A DNA stretch of 64,000 nt from Micromonospora sediminimaris. GTDB taxonomy: Bacteria; Actinomycetota; Actinomycetes; Mycobacteriales; Micromonosporaceae. Every line of letters starts with the position of its first letter. Within the stretch, counting starts at the first letter, position 1. The translations under genes were made by a program, and so were the position numbers. Under the pieces are notes generated by a model, which saw nothing but the letters and a program-made list of their open reading frames with translations, did no database searches and was not told where the DNA came from. Below are positions 1 through 10,163 of the stretch, piece after piece. The stretch is taken from the NCBI GenBank assembly GCA_900112325.1, contig FOLJ01000001.1, positions 487,217-551,216 of the forward strand. Direction: 5' to 3'.

Positions 1-1019
1 ATGGATCCGGCCTCGGTGGTACTGACGATCTTGGACATGGTGCTGACGGTGAGCACCGGATACTTGCCGACGCTCGTCTCACCGGAGAGCATCACGGCGT
101 CGGCGCCGTCGAGCACCGCGTTGGCGACGTCGGAGGCCTCGGCGCGAGTGGGCCGGGAATTCTCGATCATGGAGTCGAGCATCTGGGTGGCCACGATCAC
201 CGGCTTGGCGTTCTCCCGGCACAACTGCACCGCGCGCTTCTGCACCAGCGGCACCTCGTCGAGCGGCAGTTCCACGCCGAGGTCGCCGCGGGCCACCATC
301 ACGCCGTCGAAGGCCAGCACGATCGCTTCGAGGTGATCGACCGCCTCCGGCTTCTCGACCTTGGCCAGCACCGGGCGGTGCACGCCGACCTCGCTCATGA
401 TCGCGTGGCACAGCTTGATGTCGTCGGCGGAGCGGACGAACGACAGGGCGACCAGGTCGACACCGAGGCCGAGCGCGAAGCGCAGGTCGGCGGCGTCCTT
501 CTCCGACAGGGCGGGCACGCTGACCGCCACGTTGGGCAGCGAGACGCCCTTGTTGTTGCTGACCGGCCCACCCTCGGTGACAAGCACCCGGATGTCGTTG
601 CCGGTGACGTCGGTGACCTCGACGGCGACCCGGCCGTCGTCGATCAGCAGCCGGTCACCGGGCTTGACCTCCTGGGGAAGCTTGCGGTACGTGCAGGAGA
701 CCCGCTCCTTGCTGCCCACGACGTCGTCGCCGGTGATCACCACGGAGTCACCGGTACGCCACTCGTGCGGCCCGTCGGCGAACCGGCCGAGTCGGATCTT
801 GGGCCCCTGGAGGTCGGCCAGGATCGCCACCGGCTGGCCCGCCGCCTCAGCCGCCTCCCGGACGAGGCGGTAGACCGACTCGTGGTCGGCGTGGCTGCCG
901 TGACTGAAGTTGAGCCTCGCCACGTTCATGCCGGCTTCGACGAGCCCACGGATGCGCTCGGGCGACGAGGTGGCGGGGCCAAGAGTGCAGACGATCTTCG
1001 CGCGGCGTGTCACGCCCAT
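1..1019 (-). CDS. pyk: Pyruvate kinase, 3' end cut by window edge
   Basis: Transfers phosphate from phosphoenolpyruvate to ADP at the end of glycolysis. The first 339 residues are visible and begin [17 protein letters not shown], the usual start of the family. Visible motifs are [10 protein letters not shown] near residue 35, the active-site lysine segment [11 protein letters not shown], and the metal-binding [12 protein letters not shown]. The B domain lies between residues of about 70 and 165. The frame is open to base 1, so the C-terminal domain (family length about 475-490) lies outside. The start at 1019 follows a GGAGGAGA ribosome site. It is the last member of the trp-lgt-glt-pyk backbone, here separated from gltD by over 20 kb of other genes. 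Confidence 0.97.
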   Translation of the reverse strand, partial: MGVTRRAKIVCTLGPATSSPERIRGLVEAGMNVARLNFSHGSHADHESVYRLVREAAEAAGQPVAILADLQGPKIRLGRFADGPHEWRTGDSVVITGDDVVGSKERVSCTYRKLPQEVKPGDRLLIDDGRVAVEVTDVTGNDIRVLVTEGGPVSNNKGVSLPNVAVSVPALSEKDAADLRFALGLGVDLVALSFVRSADDIKLCHAIMSEVGVHRPVLAKVEKPEAVDHLEAIVLAFDGVMVARGDLGVELPLDEVPLVQKRAVQLCRENAKPVIVATQMLDSMIENSRPTRAEASDVANAVLDGADAVMLSGETSVGKYPVLTVSTMSKIVSTTEAGS

Positions 1020-1263
1020 CAGGCTAGTCTCTCCTCCGGGTCGGACCACCGGCCGACCCCTTGCGCAATGTGGAACAGTTGTCCAACGGCGCGCGGCTCA
1101 CGCGCGCAGCCGGCGAGCGTGGGCCGCTCCGGACGTCGATGGCGGGCAACGGCGACCGCGCGCCGGAATGGTACGCCCCCGACGCCAGGGCGCGTCGGGG
1201 CGCTCCGGGGCAGCAACTGTACGCCACCATTCGACCACCTGGCGTAAGTGCGGTCGGGCTGGC

Positions 1264-1629
1264 TCAGCTCTCCGTCTTGACCAGCGGAAACTCCATCGAT
1301 CCCGCCGGGCAGAGGAAGGTCATCACGTCCACCCGGTAGAGGCCGGCCTGCACCGCCGGGTCGGCTTCCATCACGCTGCGGACATCGTCGACCGATCCGG
1401 TCCGGGCCAGCCCGAAGCCGAGCGGCGGGTCCGGCTCCCGGGCCTGGCCGTCCACCGCACCGGCGACCAGGATGATCCCCCGCTCCTGCATCGCCTGCAT
1501 GTGCCGGGCATGCTCGGCCTGCAACCGCTGGACGGTCTCGGCCGGCAACGCCCGTCCGGCAGCGCCGGGATACAGCACGATGCACTCGTACGTGTCGAGC
1601 GCGAAGTCGACCTGCGGCTCCCCTGACAT
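1264..1629 (-). CDS. YciI-family protein
   Basis: A 121-residue protein of the YCII-related ferredoxin-like fold, often found as small enzymes or accessory domains; no reaction can be assigned. It begins MSGEPQVDFALDTYECIVLY and contains the family-type segment HARHMQAMQERGIILVAGAV, with GLYRVDVMTFLCPAG near the end. The ATG at 1629 is preceded by AAGGGAAG at good spacing, which favours it over the much longer open frame reaching 2106. It reads in the same direction as pyk and lies 244 bp upstream of it. Confidence 0.85.
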   Translation of the reverse strand: MSGEPQVDFALDTYECIVLYPGAAGRALPAETVQRLQAEHARHMQAMQERGIILVAGAVDGQAREPDPPLGFGLARTGSVDDVRSVMEADPAVQAGLYRVDVMTFLCPAGSMEFPLVKTES

Positions 1630-1854
1630 GGCTTCCCTTTCGCACGGCCCGCCGACGCCGGGCGGTGCAGGCGGCGGTACCGTCCAGCCTCCCACGGACG
1701 GTCCGACCGCACGGGCGCTCCGCCGATCCTCCCCGGGGGCTCCCCCTCCCCCGGTGCCCGGTCGCCGGGTCCCCCCGCGCGCCGGGTGACCGACGGGCGG
1801 GCGGTCGCTACCGTGTGGTCGATGTCGTGCGGGTGACGGTGGGAGGGTGCATCG

Positions 1855-2175
1855 GTGCGGGATGGTGAGCCGGCGGCGCAGCCGCTGCCCTACGCGGAGG
1901 TCACCGACGAGGGGTACGGCAGCCGGGTCGCGGAGACGTTCTCGGTGCGCCGGTACGGTCCGGCGGTGCTGCTCAGCGGCGACTGCCCCCGCTGCCGGCA
2001 CCCGATCACCTGCCCGATCGTCGGCGAGGTGTACCGGCGGGAGACGCCGCCGACGTCCGTCGACCCCGGCTACCGGACGCTGCTGTGCAGCTGCGCCGCC
2101 GACCACCCGGCCCGCCCGGACGGGCTGGTTGGCTGCGGCGCGTACTGGACGGTGACGCTGGAGGTCGAGTCGTGA
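1855..2175 (+). CDS. Hypothetical protein with cysteine pairs
   Basis: An unrecognised 106-residue protein. The middle holds CPRCRHPITCP and the C-terminal half holds LLCSCAADHP, so two cysteine clusters could form a zinc-ribbon-like site. The GTG start at 1855 sits behind GGGAGGG (about 1840-1846). Its stop overlaps the GTG start of the next gene in a GTGA arrangement, so the two are translationally coupled. Function unknown; the cysteine pairing is the only hint and zinc binding is inferred. Confidence 0.7.
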   Translation: MRDGEPAAQPLPYAEVTDEGYGSRVAETFSVRRYGPAVLLSGDCPRCRHPITCPIVGEVYRRETPPTSVDPGYRTLLCSCAADHPARPDGLVGCGAYWTVTLEVES

Positions 2176-2633
2176 TCCGAGTGCGGCCGGGTCCTGCGGC
2201 GACGCTCACCGACCTGCGCCGGGCGCAGGAGCTGGCCGCGTTGCTGCGCGGCGAACTGGACCGGGTCCGGGCCGCCGCGCTGGCCTGGCGCAACGGGCTT
2301 GGCGGCCTGCTCGTCGCGCTGGTCGGCTTCAGCCTGATCCGGGGTCGCTCCGACGTCAGCACTCTCGCCCCGGGCTGGGGCGCGCTGGTCGGCGTACTGC
2401 TGCTGGCCGCGATCATCGCCGGGGTCGCCGGAGCGCTGGCGTTGCTGCGGGCCGCGCACGGGCCACTGTCGGTGACGCCGGTCGCCGAGGTGCCTCCGGC
2501 TCCGCTCGGCGAACACCGGGAGGCCCTCGTCGCGGCCCGGGCACTGCGCCTCGGGGTGCTGCTGGTGCTGCTCTGCACGGCTTTGCTCGTCGCCGCCGTG
2601 GGAGTCACCTGGTACGCGCCCGGCCAACCCTGA
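2172..2633 (+). CDS. Small membrane protein
   Basis: A 153-residue protein, not recognised. The N-terminal 45 residues are polar and helical (LTDLRRAQELAALLRGELDR), followed by three hydrophobic stretches: around GLGGLLVALVGFSLI, VGVLLLAAIIAGVAGALALL and GVLLVLLCTALLVAAVGV. This suggests a cytoplasmic helix followed by three membrane spans. The GTG start overlaps the stop of the cysteine-containing protein by 4 bp, so the pair forms a two-gene operon, probably acting together at the membrane. Confidence 0.75.
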   Translation: MIRVRPGPAATLTDLRRAQELAALLRGELDRVRAAALAWRNGLGGLLVALVGFSLIRGRSDVSTLAPGWGALVGVLLLAAIIAGVAGALALLRAAHGPLSVTPVAEVPPAPLGEHREALVAARALRLGVLLVLLCTALLVAAVGVTWYAPGQP

Positions 2634-2666
2634 CCAGCGCCGCCCTCGTACCGGCCCGGGACTCGG

Positions 2667-2686
2667 CGCACGGCCGGGGCCGTGCG
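2667..2686. terminator. Hairpin between convergent genes
   Basis: Arms CGCACGGCC (2667-2675) and GGCCGTGCG (2678-2686) are perfect, with a very short loop. The site lies between the convergent ends at 2633 and 2747, so it may stop transcription from both sides. No T-tract is present, as is usual in GC-rich actinobacteria. Confidence 0.5.
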
Positions 2687-2746
2687 TGGTGGGCCGGGTC
2701 CGCTGCGGGTCGTGCCGGTGATCCGCGCCCGGCGGGACGTTCCCGG

Positions 2747-5700
2747 TCAGGGACCGATGTGGGCGTAGCCGGCCCAGAGTTCCGGCAGGTCGGGCAGGGC
2801 GGCACGCACCTGCCGGACGGCATGGTGCAGGGCGGACGCGGCCCGCTCCGGGTCGAGCCCGCCGGGCACCGCCAGCGCCGCGTACAGGTCCTCGCACAGC
2901 TGCACGGTCAACGTGTCGGAGATGGCCCAGAGCGCGCCGATGACGTGTCGGAAACCCGCCAGCTGGAACGCGGTGCCCAGGGTCAGCGCCTCGTCGGGCA
3001 GGGCCGCGCCGCCGCGTACCGTGTCGCAGGCGGACAGCACCGCGAGCGCGGCAGTGGTGCCCGCCGGCCGCCACAGATCCCGGACGTGCAACGGGCCGCC
3101 AGCCAACGCGAGCCGGCCCCGGGCCGGTGCGGCGAGATCCTGCGTGCCGTGACAGCACAGGTGGACCACCGACGTTCCCGGCAGTGCGCCGAGCACCGCC
3201 GAAGGCGTGGCCGCCGGCCCGGTCAGCGACCTCACGTCGGTCACGTACCGGCGCACCACGGCCTCCTCCCCCGCCGCGCCGGGCAGGTCCGCCAGCCCCG
3301 GCGTCCGCGGCATCCCGACCACCAGGGCCGAGGTGACCGGCACGTCCCTGCCCGTCGGCGCCCGCCGGGCCCGGATGAGCGCCCGCAACGAGGCCGTGTA
3401 CGACGGGACGACCCGGTCGAGGGCCCCGGGCCCCCCACCCAGCGGGGCGGCGGCGTGCAGCGGCAGCAGGGTGAGCGCTCCCGTGGGGCACCACCACAGG
3501 CGGGCCGGGACAACGCCGGGGTCCGGTGGCCCGGCGGCTGAGCCCAACGCGTCGAGCACCGGGGCGGCGACCACCCGCCACAACCAGTCCAGGGTCTCCG
3601 GGATCCGCCGTCGGAACGCCTCCCGGCGACGCTGCGCCACCGGCCCCGGGTCACCACCGGACGCGGTGACCTCGGCCAGGCCGGTCAGGAAGTACGCGGC
3701 CCGCAGGTGCAGTTCGCCGAGGGTCAGCTCGGGCAGCGGCACCACCGTCACCCGCCCCTCGTCGACCAGCAGCGCGTCGCAGCGCCGGGCGGCGACGTTT
3801 ACCAGCACCACCGGGCCGTTCCCGGCCGCCTGGGCAAGGTCGGCGAAGGGGGGTGGGCGCAGGAAACCGTCGAAGCCGGGCAGCCGCCGGATCTCCGCCA
3901 GCACCTCGCGTCGCTGGAGGGCCAGCTCGTGCCGGCGTTCCGAGCCCACCTGGTCGACGTTCGTCCCGGCGATCATCGGAACCGGCAGCCCGGCGATCGA
4001 CGACGGGCCGGGCCGGGGATCGAGACGGTCGAGGGCGGCCTGTGCGGCGCCCAACCGCTCGGCCAACCGGGGTTCCCGCGCGCGTAGCGCGGCCAGGTCC
4101 GCCCCGGCGTCGTGGGCCCGGGTGAGCAGCACCCCCCGGCCGTACTCCAGCAGCTCCACCGCGCGCTCCGGCCGGTCGAGCGCGATCGCCACCGCCGCGG
4201 CGTCGCCGGCCAGGCCCGGGAACTGCCCGAGCAGCCGGCCCTGGTCGTCGAGGTCCATGCCGTGCCAGGCCACCAGGTCGAGCAGCTCGATCGCCGTGGT
4301 GTAGCCCTCAAGCGCCGCCGGCAGGTCGCCGGCTTCGGCGGCGAGACCGGCGTACGTCCGGGCGGCGCCGGCCCGCAACAGCGACGGCGCCGCCTCGATC
4401 GCCGCGGCCGCACGCAGCACGTCGATCGCCTCGGACAGGTCGACCGGCGGCAGGTCGCCGGAGACGGCCGGAACGATGCCGGTCGGGTCTGCGGGCAGCG
4501 CCGTGCTGCCCGGGCCGCCGGTGACGGGGTCCGGCGCGGCGTCCTGGGTGGCGCGTGCGATCTCCTCGACGGCGGCGGCCAGGTTGTTCAGGCACATCGT
4601 CCGCTCTGGATGGTCGACGGGCAGAGCCGCGACCGCCGCCCGGTACACGGTCAGCATCTCGTGGGCGTCGCGGCCGGCCCGGCCGGCCCGGAACCTGATC
4701 AGCAACGCGTTACCGAGGTTGGTCAGCAGCTGGTGCCGTTCCGGGGCCGAGGCGGGTGTCGCCTGTTCGATCTGGCGCAGCAGCGTGACCGCCTCGTCGA
4801 GCGTGGCGGGATCCTCGGAGAGTTGGTGCCGCAGCAGGTGGCTGAGGGCCAGCGTGCGGGCGATCCGTACGCGGTCGACGGGCTCGGCCTCCCGCTGCGC
4901 CAGCTCCGCCGCCTCCCGCAGCAGCGCGACCGCCTGTTCGGCGTCGGTAAGCGCGGCGGCCCGGGCCTGCTCCGGTGCGGTGCGGCCATCGGCCGGCAGC
5001 GCGGCGTTGACGACCAGTTCGGTGCGCCGGTTCAACGCCGAGCCCAGGTTGAGCAGGCCGAGCATCCGGTCCGGGTGCCCGGGTGGGGCAGCCGCCACCG
5101 ACCGCCGCAGCACGTCGATCGCCTCGGTGAGGATGCCCAGGTCCTGGGTGCGGCCGAAGAGTTCCTGCAGGACCAGACCCAGATTCGACAGGCGGAGCGG
5201 CAGTTTCGCGGAACTCGCGGTGGCGGCGACCGCCTCCCGCAGCCGCACCACGGCCGGTTCCAGCAGGTCGGGTTCCCCCGCCAGGTTGGTCAGCTCACGC
5301 AGCGTGGTGCCCAGGTTGTTGAGCAGGTCGGGCCGATCCGGATGATCCGCCGGCAGCAGCCGCTCGGCCTCGGTGAGCACGTCGCGGGCCTCCCGCAGGG
5401 TCGCCAACCCGGCCAGGTCGGCGTACCAGCGGCCCAGCGCGTGACCGAGGTCGCCGAGCCGTCGGGCCCGCTCCCCCGGGTCGCTCGTTCCGTCGGCCGC
5501 CGCCCGCAGCAGTCGCTCCGCCTCGTGGAGATCCTCAGCCCGGCGGTGCCGCGCATAGCGCGCCTCCCGCAGCTTGCCCTCGGCCTGCCACAGCCCGCCA
5601 ATGTCCAGCCCGTCGAGTCGAGGTCCGGCCGCCGCCGCCCGATACGCCTCGATCGCCGCGTCCAGGTCGGCCGAGGTCTGCCGCCGCTGGTGACGCTCGC

Positions 5701-6859
5701 CGACCAGCCCGGCCAGGGTGGCCCGGGCCAGACCTTCCCGCTGCTCGCTGAGCCCGGCCGCCAGCGCGGCACGGTTGGCGTCGATCGCCGTGTCCAGGTC
5801 GCCGTCGGTGCCGCTGGCGACGAACCGCCTACTGGCCAGCGTCGCGTACGTGAAGACCACCAGCGGATCGGCCCGGACCGACACCGCCTGCGCCAGCGCG
5901 TCGACCGCCCGGTCGAGGTCGGCCGGCTCACCGCGTCGCTGCCAGCGTTCGCGCAGCCGATCGCCGAGGTTGACGCGGGCGATCATCCAGACCGGCGAGT
6001 CGGCGGACGCGGCCCGGGCCGCGTCGCCGAGCAGGCGGATCGCCTCGTCCAGCGCCGCCACGTCACCTGCCTGCTCGAACCGGTCGCCGAGAACGTTGCC
6101 GAGGTTGAACAGCCGGGTGGGGCGCTCCGGGTCCCCGGCCGGAGTCGACTCCAGACTCTCCCGGTGCGCGTCGATCGCCGCCGGAAGCGACAGCTGCCGG
6201 CCCAGGTGCAGGTACTGGTCCCGGTGCACCCGTCCGAGCGCGGAAAGGTAGTGCAGGCGCTCGGGTACGCCCGACGGTGTTTCGGCCAGCGCCCGTTCCA
6301 GCAGGGCCTGCGCCTGGCCGGCCACCCGGTAGTCCCCGGAACGTTCGGCCCCGCCCATCAGCGCGACCGCCTGGCGGAACAGCTCGGCCGGCGCGTCGCC
6401 GCCGGACCGGCCGGGCGCGGAGCGGGCTGCCGGGATCCGGCCACCGGTCCGGGCGGACGCGGGGCGGGCGGCCGGGCTCCGGCCACCGGTCTGGGCGGAA
6501 CCAGCGCTGGTGGGCGTGTGGGCGTGGAGCAGGGCCAGCAATGACGGCGGTACCCGCTGCGGTGCCAGGTACAGCAGCATCTGGGTCAACCCGACCGCCT
6601 GCACGAGATCGGCAGCGTTCTGCCCGGCCGGCAGGCTCTGGTACCGGTACCAGTGCAGGCAGGCCAGCAGGAACAGGGCCTCGGCCTCGTGCTCGGCGAG
6701 TGAATCGCGCCCGGCCACCCCGTCGAGCAGTTCGTACACCGGTCGGGCCTCCTGGAGGGCTGCGGGCTCCAGCACCCACCTGGGCTCCATGGTGGTGCCG
6801 AAGTCGTCGAGCCGCTTCCGCAGCCGCCGCACCGGGTCGGACCTGAATCGCTGCCACAT
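2747..6859 (-). CDS. TPR-repeat CHAT-domain (caspase-like) protein
   Basis: A 1370-residue protein. Residues of about 150-950 are tandem helical repeats of TPR type, with recurring pieces such as [25 protein letters not shown] and [12 protein letters not shown]. The last 300 residues or so form a CHAT domain, a caspase-like peptidase fold. The predicted catalytic pair is His1237 in VVHLCCHG and Cys1278 in VLSACDT, so the site looks intact. CHAT proteins with TPR arrays act as proteases switched on by partner binding, some in bacterial defence or cell death; the target here is unknown. The ATG at 6859 follows GGGAGGG; the open frame runs 34 codons further without ribosome-site support. A Pro/Arg/Ala-rich low-complexity stretch lies near residues 112-150. 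It stands alone, divergent from the aldo/keto reductase gene. Confidence 0.9.
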   Translation of the reverse strand: MWQRFRSDPVRRLRKRLDDFGTTMEPRWVLEPAALQEARPVYELLDGVAGRDSLAEHEAEALFLLACLHWYRYQSLPAGQNAADLVQAVGLTQMLLYLAPQRVPPSLLALLHAHTPTSAGSAQTGGRSPAARPASARTGGRIPAARSAPGRSGGDAPAELFRQAVALMGGAERSGDYRVAGQAQALLERALAETPSGVPERLHYLSALGRVHRDQYLHLGRQLSLPAAIDAHRESLESTPAGDPERPTRLFNLGNVLGDRFEQAGDVAALDEAIRLLGDAARAASADSPVWMIARVNLGDRLRERWQRRGEPADLDRAVDALAQAVSVRADPLVVFTYATLASRRFVASGTDGDLDTAIDANRAALAAGLSEQREGLARATLAGLVGERHQRRQTSADLDAAIEAYRAAAAGPRLDGLDIGGLWQAEGKLREARYARHRRAEDLHEAERLLRAAADGTSDPGERARRLGDLGHALGRWYADLAGLATLREARDVLTEAERLLPADHPDRPDLLNNLGTTLRELTNLAGEPDLLEPAVVRLREAVAATASSAKLPLRLSNLGLVLQELFGRTQDLGILTEAIDVLRRSVAAAPPGHPDRMLGLLNLGSALNRRTELVVNAALPADGRTAPEQARAAALTDAEQAVALLREAAELAQREAEPVDRVRIARTLALSHLLRHQLSEDPATLDEAVTLLRQIEQATPASAPERHQLLTNLGNALLIRFRAGRAGRDAHEMLTVYRAAVAALPVDHPERTMCLNNLAAAVEEIARATQDAAPDPVTGGPGSTALPADPTGIVPAVSGDLPPVDLSEAIDVLRAAAAIEAAPSLLRAGAARTYAGLAAEAGDLPAALEGYTTAIELLDLVAWHGMDLDDQGRLLGQFPGLAGDAAAVAIALDRPERAVELLEYGRGVLLTRAHDAGADLAALRAREPRLAERLGAAQAALDRLDPRPGPSSIAGLPVPMIAGTNVDQVGSERRHELALQRREVLAEIRRLPGFDGFLRPPPFADLAQAAGNGPVVLVNVAARRCDALLVDEGRVTVVPLPELTLGELHLRAAYFLTGLAEVTASGGDPGPVAQRRREAFRRRIPETLDWLWRVVAAPVLDALGSAAGPPDPGVVPARLWWCPTGALTLLPLHAAAPLGGGPGALDRVVPSYTASLRALIRARRAPTGRDVPVTSALVVGMPRTPGLADLPGAAGEEAVVRRYVTDVRSLTGPAATPSAVLGALPGTSVVHLCCHGTQDLAAPARGRLALAGGPLHVRDLWRPAGTTAALAVLSACDTVRGGAALPDEALTLGTAFQLAGFRHVIGALWAISDTLTVQLCEDLYAALAVPGGLDPERAASALHHAVRQVRAALPDLPELWAGYAHIGP

Positions 6860-6981
6860 GCCAGCCCTCCCGTCGCAGGCACCGTCCGCCCAGGGGTAGC
6901 AGCTGCGGTGAACGGCCGCTGTCCCAAAACCGACCGGGTAACTTGGGGCTCCGACAGGCAACGATCGGAAAGGTGATCCCC

Positions 6982-7857
6982 ATGGCGCTCGAAGCCGGCA
7001 CCCGGCCTGCCAAGGAGTCCGGCACCTACCGCATCGGGGGCGATCTTCAGGTCGACCGGCTCGGCTACGGCGCGATGCAGATCACCGGCCCCGGGGTCTG
7101 GGGCGACCCGAAGGACCCGGCCGAGGCGGTCCGGGTGCTGCGTCGCGCGTACGAGCTGGGGGTGACGTTCATCGACACCGCCGACTCGTACGGTCCGTTC
7201 GTCTCCGAGCTGCTGATCCGCGAGGCGCTGCACCCGTACGCCGACGACCTGCTCATCGCGACGAAGGCCGGGCTGACCCGCAGCGGCCCGGGTGACTGGC
7301 GGCCGGTGGGCCGACCGGAGTACCTGCGTCAGCAGTGCGAGTTGAGCCTGCGCCACCTGGGGCTGGAAACCATCGGCCTCTACCAGCTGCACCGCATCGA
7401 TCCGGCGGTGCCGCTGGCCGACCAGCTCGGTGAGCTGGCACTGTTGCGGGAAGAGGGCAAGATCCGGCACATCGGGCTCTCCGAGGTGACCGTCGACCAG
7501 ATCGAGGCGGCCCGCCGCATCGTGCCGATCGTGTCCGTGCAGAACCTGTACAACCTGGCCAACCGCGACGCGGAGGACGTGCTCGACCACTGCGAACGGC
7601 ACGACCTCGCGTTCATCCCGTGGTTCCCGATCGCGACCGGTGACCTGGCCCGGCCTGGCGGCCCGCTGGACGCCGTCGCCGCCGAGCACGACGCGACGCC
7701 CGCGCAACTGGCCCTCGCCTGGCTGTTGCGCCGGTCGCCGGTCATGCTGCCGATCCCCGGTACGTCGTCGGTGGCGCACCTGGAGGAGAACGTGGCCGCG
7801 GCCCAGGTGAAGCTGACCGACGCCGAGTACGAAAGGCTCTCCGCCGCCACCGCCTGA
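6982..7857 (+). CDS. Aldo/keto reductase
   Basis: A 291-residue NADPH-dependent oxidoreductase with a TIM-barrel fold. The catalytic tetrad is visible: Asp and Tyr in [10 protein letters not shown], Lys in LLIATKAG and His in LYQLHRIDP. The C-terminal coenzyme-binding segment reads [17 protein letters not shown]. Similar proteins reduce small aldehydes and ketones; the substrate cannot be told. The ATG at 6982 is preceded by GGAAAGGTGA, which supports it over an in-frame ATG at 6943. The gene diverges from the TPR-CHAT gene with 122 bp between starts. Confidence 0.93.
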   Translation: MALEAGTRPAKESGTYRIGGDLQVDRLGYGAMQITGPGVWGDPKDPAEAVRVLRRAYELGVTFIDTADSYGPFVSELLIREALHPYADDLLIATKAGLTRSGPGDWRPVGRPEYLRQQCELSLRHLGLETIGLYQLHRIDPAVPLADQLGELALLREEGKIRHIGLSEVTVDQIEAARRIVPIVSVQNLYNLANRDAEDVLDHCERHDLAFIPWFPIATGDLARPGGPLDAVAAEHDATPAQLALAWLLRRSPVMLPIPGTSSVAHLEENVAAAQVKLTDAEYERLSAATA

Positions 7858-7995
7858 CCCTCCCCACGCGACACTTCACCCCCCTCCCACGCCGCGTCGC
7901 CCACCCTCCATACCCTGCGCCGTGGCGTGCGTGTCATGCGCGCCCTGCGTGCGCCGTGGCCGTGCGTGCGCGCCGTGCGCGTCGTGCGCCTGCAA

Positions 7996-8071
7996 CTTCG
8001 GGGAAACTGCTGCCTGCGCCCGCCTGGACCCGACACCTTCGGGAAAAATGCTGCCTGCGCGGCCCGCCTGG
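7996..8071. repeat. Imperfect 24-bp direct repeat
   Basis: Two copies, 7996-8019 and 8037-8060, match at 22 of 24 positions and share the core TGCTGCCTGCGC. Each is followed shortly by CCGCCTGG. The 60 bp before them is a GTGCG/CGTGC-rich low-complexity tract. They lie in the 289-bp gap between two convergent genes. Confidence 0.6.
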
Positions 8072-8108
8072 CATCGGGGGTGTTGTCTGGGTGGGGTATC
8101 GATGGCTG

Positions 8109-8140
8109 CGGCCCGGCGACTCGGTGAAGCCGCCGGGCCG
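8109..8140 (-). terminator. Terminator of the lipase gene
   Basis: A perfect 10-bp stem, CGGCCCGGCG (8109-8118) with CGCCGGGCCG (8131-8140), and a 12-nt loop. It begins 6 bp past the lipase stop codon and could also catch transcripts from the aldo/keto reductase side. Confidence 0.65.
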
Positions 8141-8146
8141 GGTGGG

Positions 8147-9133
8147 TCACAGGGCGAGGCAGTTGGGTTTGATCGCGGCGTCGCGGAGAACCTGTCGGAT
8201 GACGGTGTAGGTGGTGCCGTCGAGCACCAGGCCGAGGTGGCCGACCACGCGCAACGGGCACCGGGACTGGATCAGTACGTTTGTCGCGCCGTCCGCCAGC
8301 TTCGCGTTGTCGACCGGTCGGACCAGTTCGTCCTGCCAGGTCCGCACCGCAGTCCAACGCACCGGGGCCGGCGTGTCGTCGCCCGCGTTGAGGGCGGTGA
8401 GGAACGACGACCCGATGGTCATCTGCTGGCAGGCCACCACGCCGGCGCAGCTGCCCAGACCGAGGAACGACACGATGTTTGCCACGTATGTGCCGTACTG
8501 CGGGGTGCCCAGGCTGACGTAGCGCTCGACGGAATCGCCGCCACCGAGGTTCTTGATGTAGTAACGACTGACCAGGCCACCCTCGGAGTGTGCGACCAGG
8601 TCGACCTTGGCACCTCCGGCGGCGGCGCGGACCTGCCCGACGTACCCGCGCAGCCCGGCGGCGGACGCGGTGATGTCACCAAGTCCGAGGTTGGGCAGCT
8701 GGTAGATCCAGACCCGGTAGCCGTCGGCGCGCAGCCGGGCGGCGAGTGGCTCGTAAACGGCGGTGATACCGCTGAGCCCACCCACCACGATGACCGGATT
8801 GGCGCCGGCCAGCGCCCGCAGGTCGTCGGCTACGGCGTCGCCGATGGGCGTGACGTGGGCAGACCCGGCCTCGCGGGCGGACCCGGCGGCGGTGCCGGTA
8901 CCGGTGGTGCCGGGGGCGGCGGCGGTGGCGGTGGCGGTGACGGCAGACCCGGCGGCGGTGCCGGGGGCGGTGGTGACGGTGGCGGTGATGCCGGTGCCGG
9001 TGCCGGTGCCGGTGGTGACGGTGGCGACGCGGGTGGGCGCTGCCCTGTCGGGCGGAGCGGCGGTGGCGGCGGGAGCCGTGAGGACGGCGGCGACCGTGAG
9101 CGTCAGGACGGGGACAGCCTTTCGGAGCAGCAT
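8147..9133 (-). CDS. Secreted alpha/beta-hydrolase lipase
   Basis: A 328-residue exported lipase or esterase. Residues 1-27 or so form a signal peptide (MLLRKAVPVLTLTVAAVL). A Thr/Gly/Ala-rich low-complexity linker follows to about residue 95. The hydrolase domain starts at NPVIVVGGLSG; the nucleophile is Ser183 in AHSEGG, and the late HLGLV is a candidate for the catalytic His. VSLGTPQYGT is typical of triacylglycerol lipases. Paired Cys residues (SCAGVVAC, CPLRV, NCLAL) suggest disulfides. The ATG at 9133 follows GGGAGGT; longer open frame upstream lacks support. Substrate is inferred from family only. Confidence 0.88.
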   Translation of the reverse strand: MLLRKAVPVLTLTVAAVLTAPAATAAPPDRAAPTRVATVTTGTGTGTGITATVTTAPGTAAGSAVTATATAAAPGTTGTGTAAGSAREAGSAHVTPIGDAVADDLRALAGANPVIVVGGLSGITAVYEPLAARLRADGYRVWIYQLPNLGLGDITASAAGLRGYVGQVRAAAGGAKVDLVAHSEGGLVSRYYIKNLGGGDSVERYVSLGTPQYGTYVANIVSFLGLGSCAGVVACQQMTIGSSFLTALNAGDDTPAPVRWTAVRTWQDELVRPVDNAKLADGATNVLIQSRCPLRVVGHLGLVLDGTTYTVIRQVLRDAAIKPNCLAL

Positions 9134-9241
9134 CGCTGCACCTCCCAAGGGGATCCCGGGGTTACCGGGTGGAGGCGGTGGGATGTCCGATCGACCGTGC
9201 ACTGATGATGCGGGTCACGATCCAGAAACGTCAATGAAAAG

Positions 9242-9255
9242 TTACGCGCGGGTAG
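9242..9255. promoter_or_regulatory. TTAC-N6-GTAG site upstream of lipase
   Basis: The 14-bp sequence TTACGCGCGGGTAG lies 108 bp upstream of the lipase start. A nearly matching TTAC-N6-GTAA site precedes the other secreted hydrolase gene (23458-23471). It has the size and shape of a TetR-type operator, but no regulator is identified. Confidence 0.3.
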
Positions 9256-9311
9256 CGAATGCCCACCGGACGTTCCGCGAGTGGAGCCGACAAACCGTCC
9301 ACGTACGACGA

Positions 9312-9344
9312 ACGCCGCACGCACCGGATGGGTGCGTGCGGCGT
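9312..9344 (-). terminator. Terminator of the TerC-family gene
   Basis: A perfect 14-bp stem (9312-9325 with 9331-9344) and a 5-nt loop GGATG. It lies 16 bp beyond the stop codon of the TerC-family gene and separates it from the lipase promoter region. Confidence 0.75.
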
Positions 9345-9359
9345 CGAGTTCGGCGTGGG

Positions 9360-10163
9360 TCAGCTGGCTGGCGTCGTCTCCGGCTCCGGCTCAGGACGGG
9401 CCTGACCCTGCTTCACGTACGTCGGGTGCAGCTGCACCGGCCGGCTCTCCTGCTGGCGGCGCTGCCGCGCCCGGACCCGCAGGTTGAGGAACTCCACGAA
9501 GATCGAGAAGGCGATCGGGCCGTACACGTAGCCCTTCGGGATGTGCTGGTCGAAACTCTCCGCGATGAGGCTCGCCCCGATGAGCAGCAGGAACGACAGA
9601 GCCAGCATCTTGACCGTCGGGTGCTGGTTGACAAACCTGCTGACCGCACCGGCCGAGACCAGCATGATGATCATCGCGATGATCACGGCGGCGACCATGA
9701 TGGCGAGTTCGTCGACCATGCCGACCGCGGTGATCACCGAGTCGAGCGAGAAGACCACATCCAGCACCAGGATCTGCGCGATGACCGCGCCGAACGAGAC
9801 CACTTTGCCGCCCTCGCGGCCATGGTCGGAACCTTCCAGATGCTCGTGGATCTCGTACGTCGCCTTGCCCACCAGGAATATTCCGCCGAGTAGCAGGATC
9901 AGATCGCGCCCGGATATCTCCTGCCCGAGCACGGTGAACAGCGGCGCGGTCAGACCGATGATCCAGGACAACGACGCCAGCAACAGCAGTCGGGTGATCA
10001 GGGCGAGCGAGATGCCGATCGTCCGCGCCCGGGCCTGCTGGTGCTCGGGCAACCGCCCGGACAGGATCGAGATGAACACGACGTTGTCGATGCCCAGCAC
10101 GATCTCCAGCAGGAGCAGGGTCGCGAACGCGATCCACAGCTCGGGACTGGTCAGGAACTCCAT
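9360..10163 (-). CDS. TerC-family membrane protein
   Basis: A 267-residue integral membrane protein of the TerC/Alx group, whose members take part in metal (often manganese) export or tellurite resistance. It starts MEFLTSPELWIAF and carries the family motif EIVLGIDNVVF with membrane-embedded acidic residue, and a second acidic motif, VVFSLDSVITA, in the middle. About seven hydrophobic spans are visible and the C-terminal 35 residues are polar. The ATG at 10163 follows GAGGAT; the longer open frame to 10319 has no ribosome site. I found no convincing manganese riboswitch upstream, although such elements control many homologues. Confidence 0.92.
   Translation of the reverse strand: MEFLTSPELWIAFATLLLLEIVLGIDNVVFISILSGRLPEHQQARARTIGISLALITRLLLLASLSWIIGLTAPLFTVLGQEISGRDLILLLGGIFLVGKATYEIHEHLEGSDHGREGGKVVSFGAVIAQILVLDVVFSLDSVITAVGMVDELAIMVAAVIIAMIIMLVSAGAVSRFVNQHPTVKMLALSFLLLIGASLIAESFDQHIPKGYVYGPIAFSIFVEFLNLRVRARQRRQQESRPVQLHPTYVKQGQARPEPEPETTPAS

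Noticed and set aside
4112..6544. An 810-codon open frame on the plus strand opposite the TPR-CHAT gene
   Set aside because: Antisense shadow of high-GC coding sequence; its translation is rich in Arg, Gly and Gln without domain features.
2747..6859. CHAT protein as a CRISPR-linked Craspase partner
   Set aside because: No Cas gene, gRAMP or CRISPR array is present in the window.
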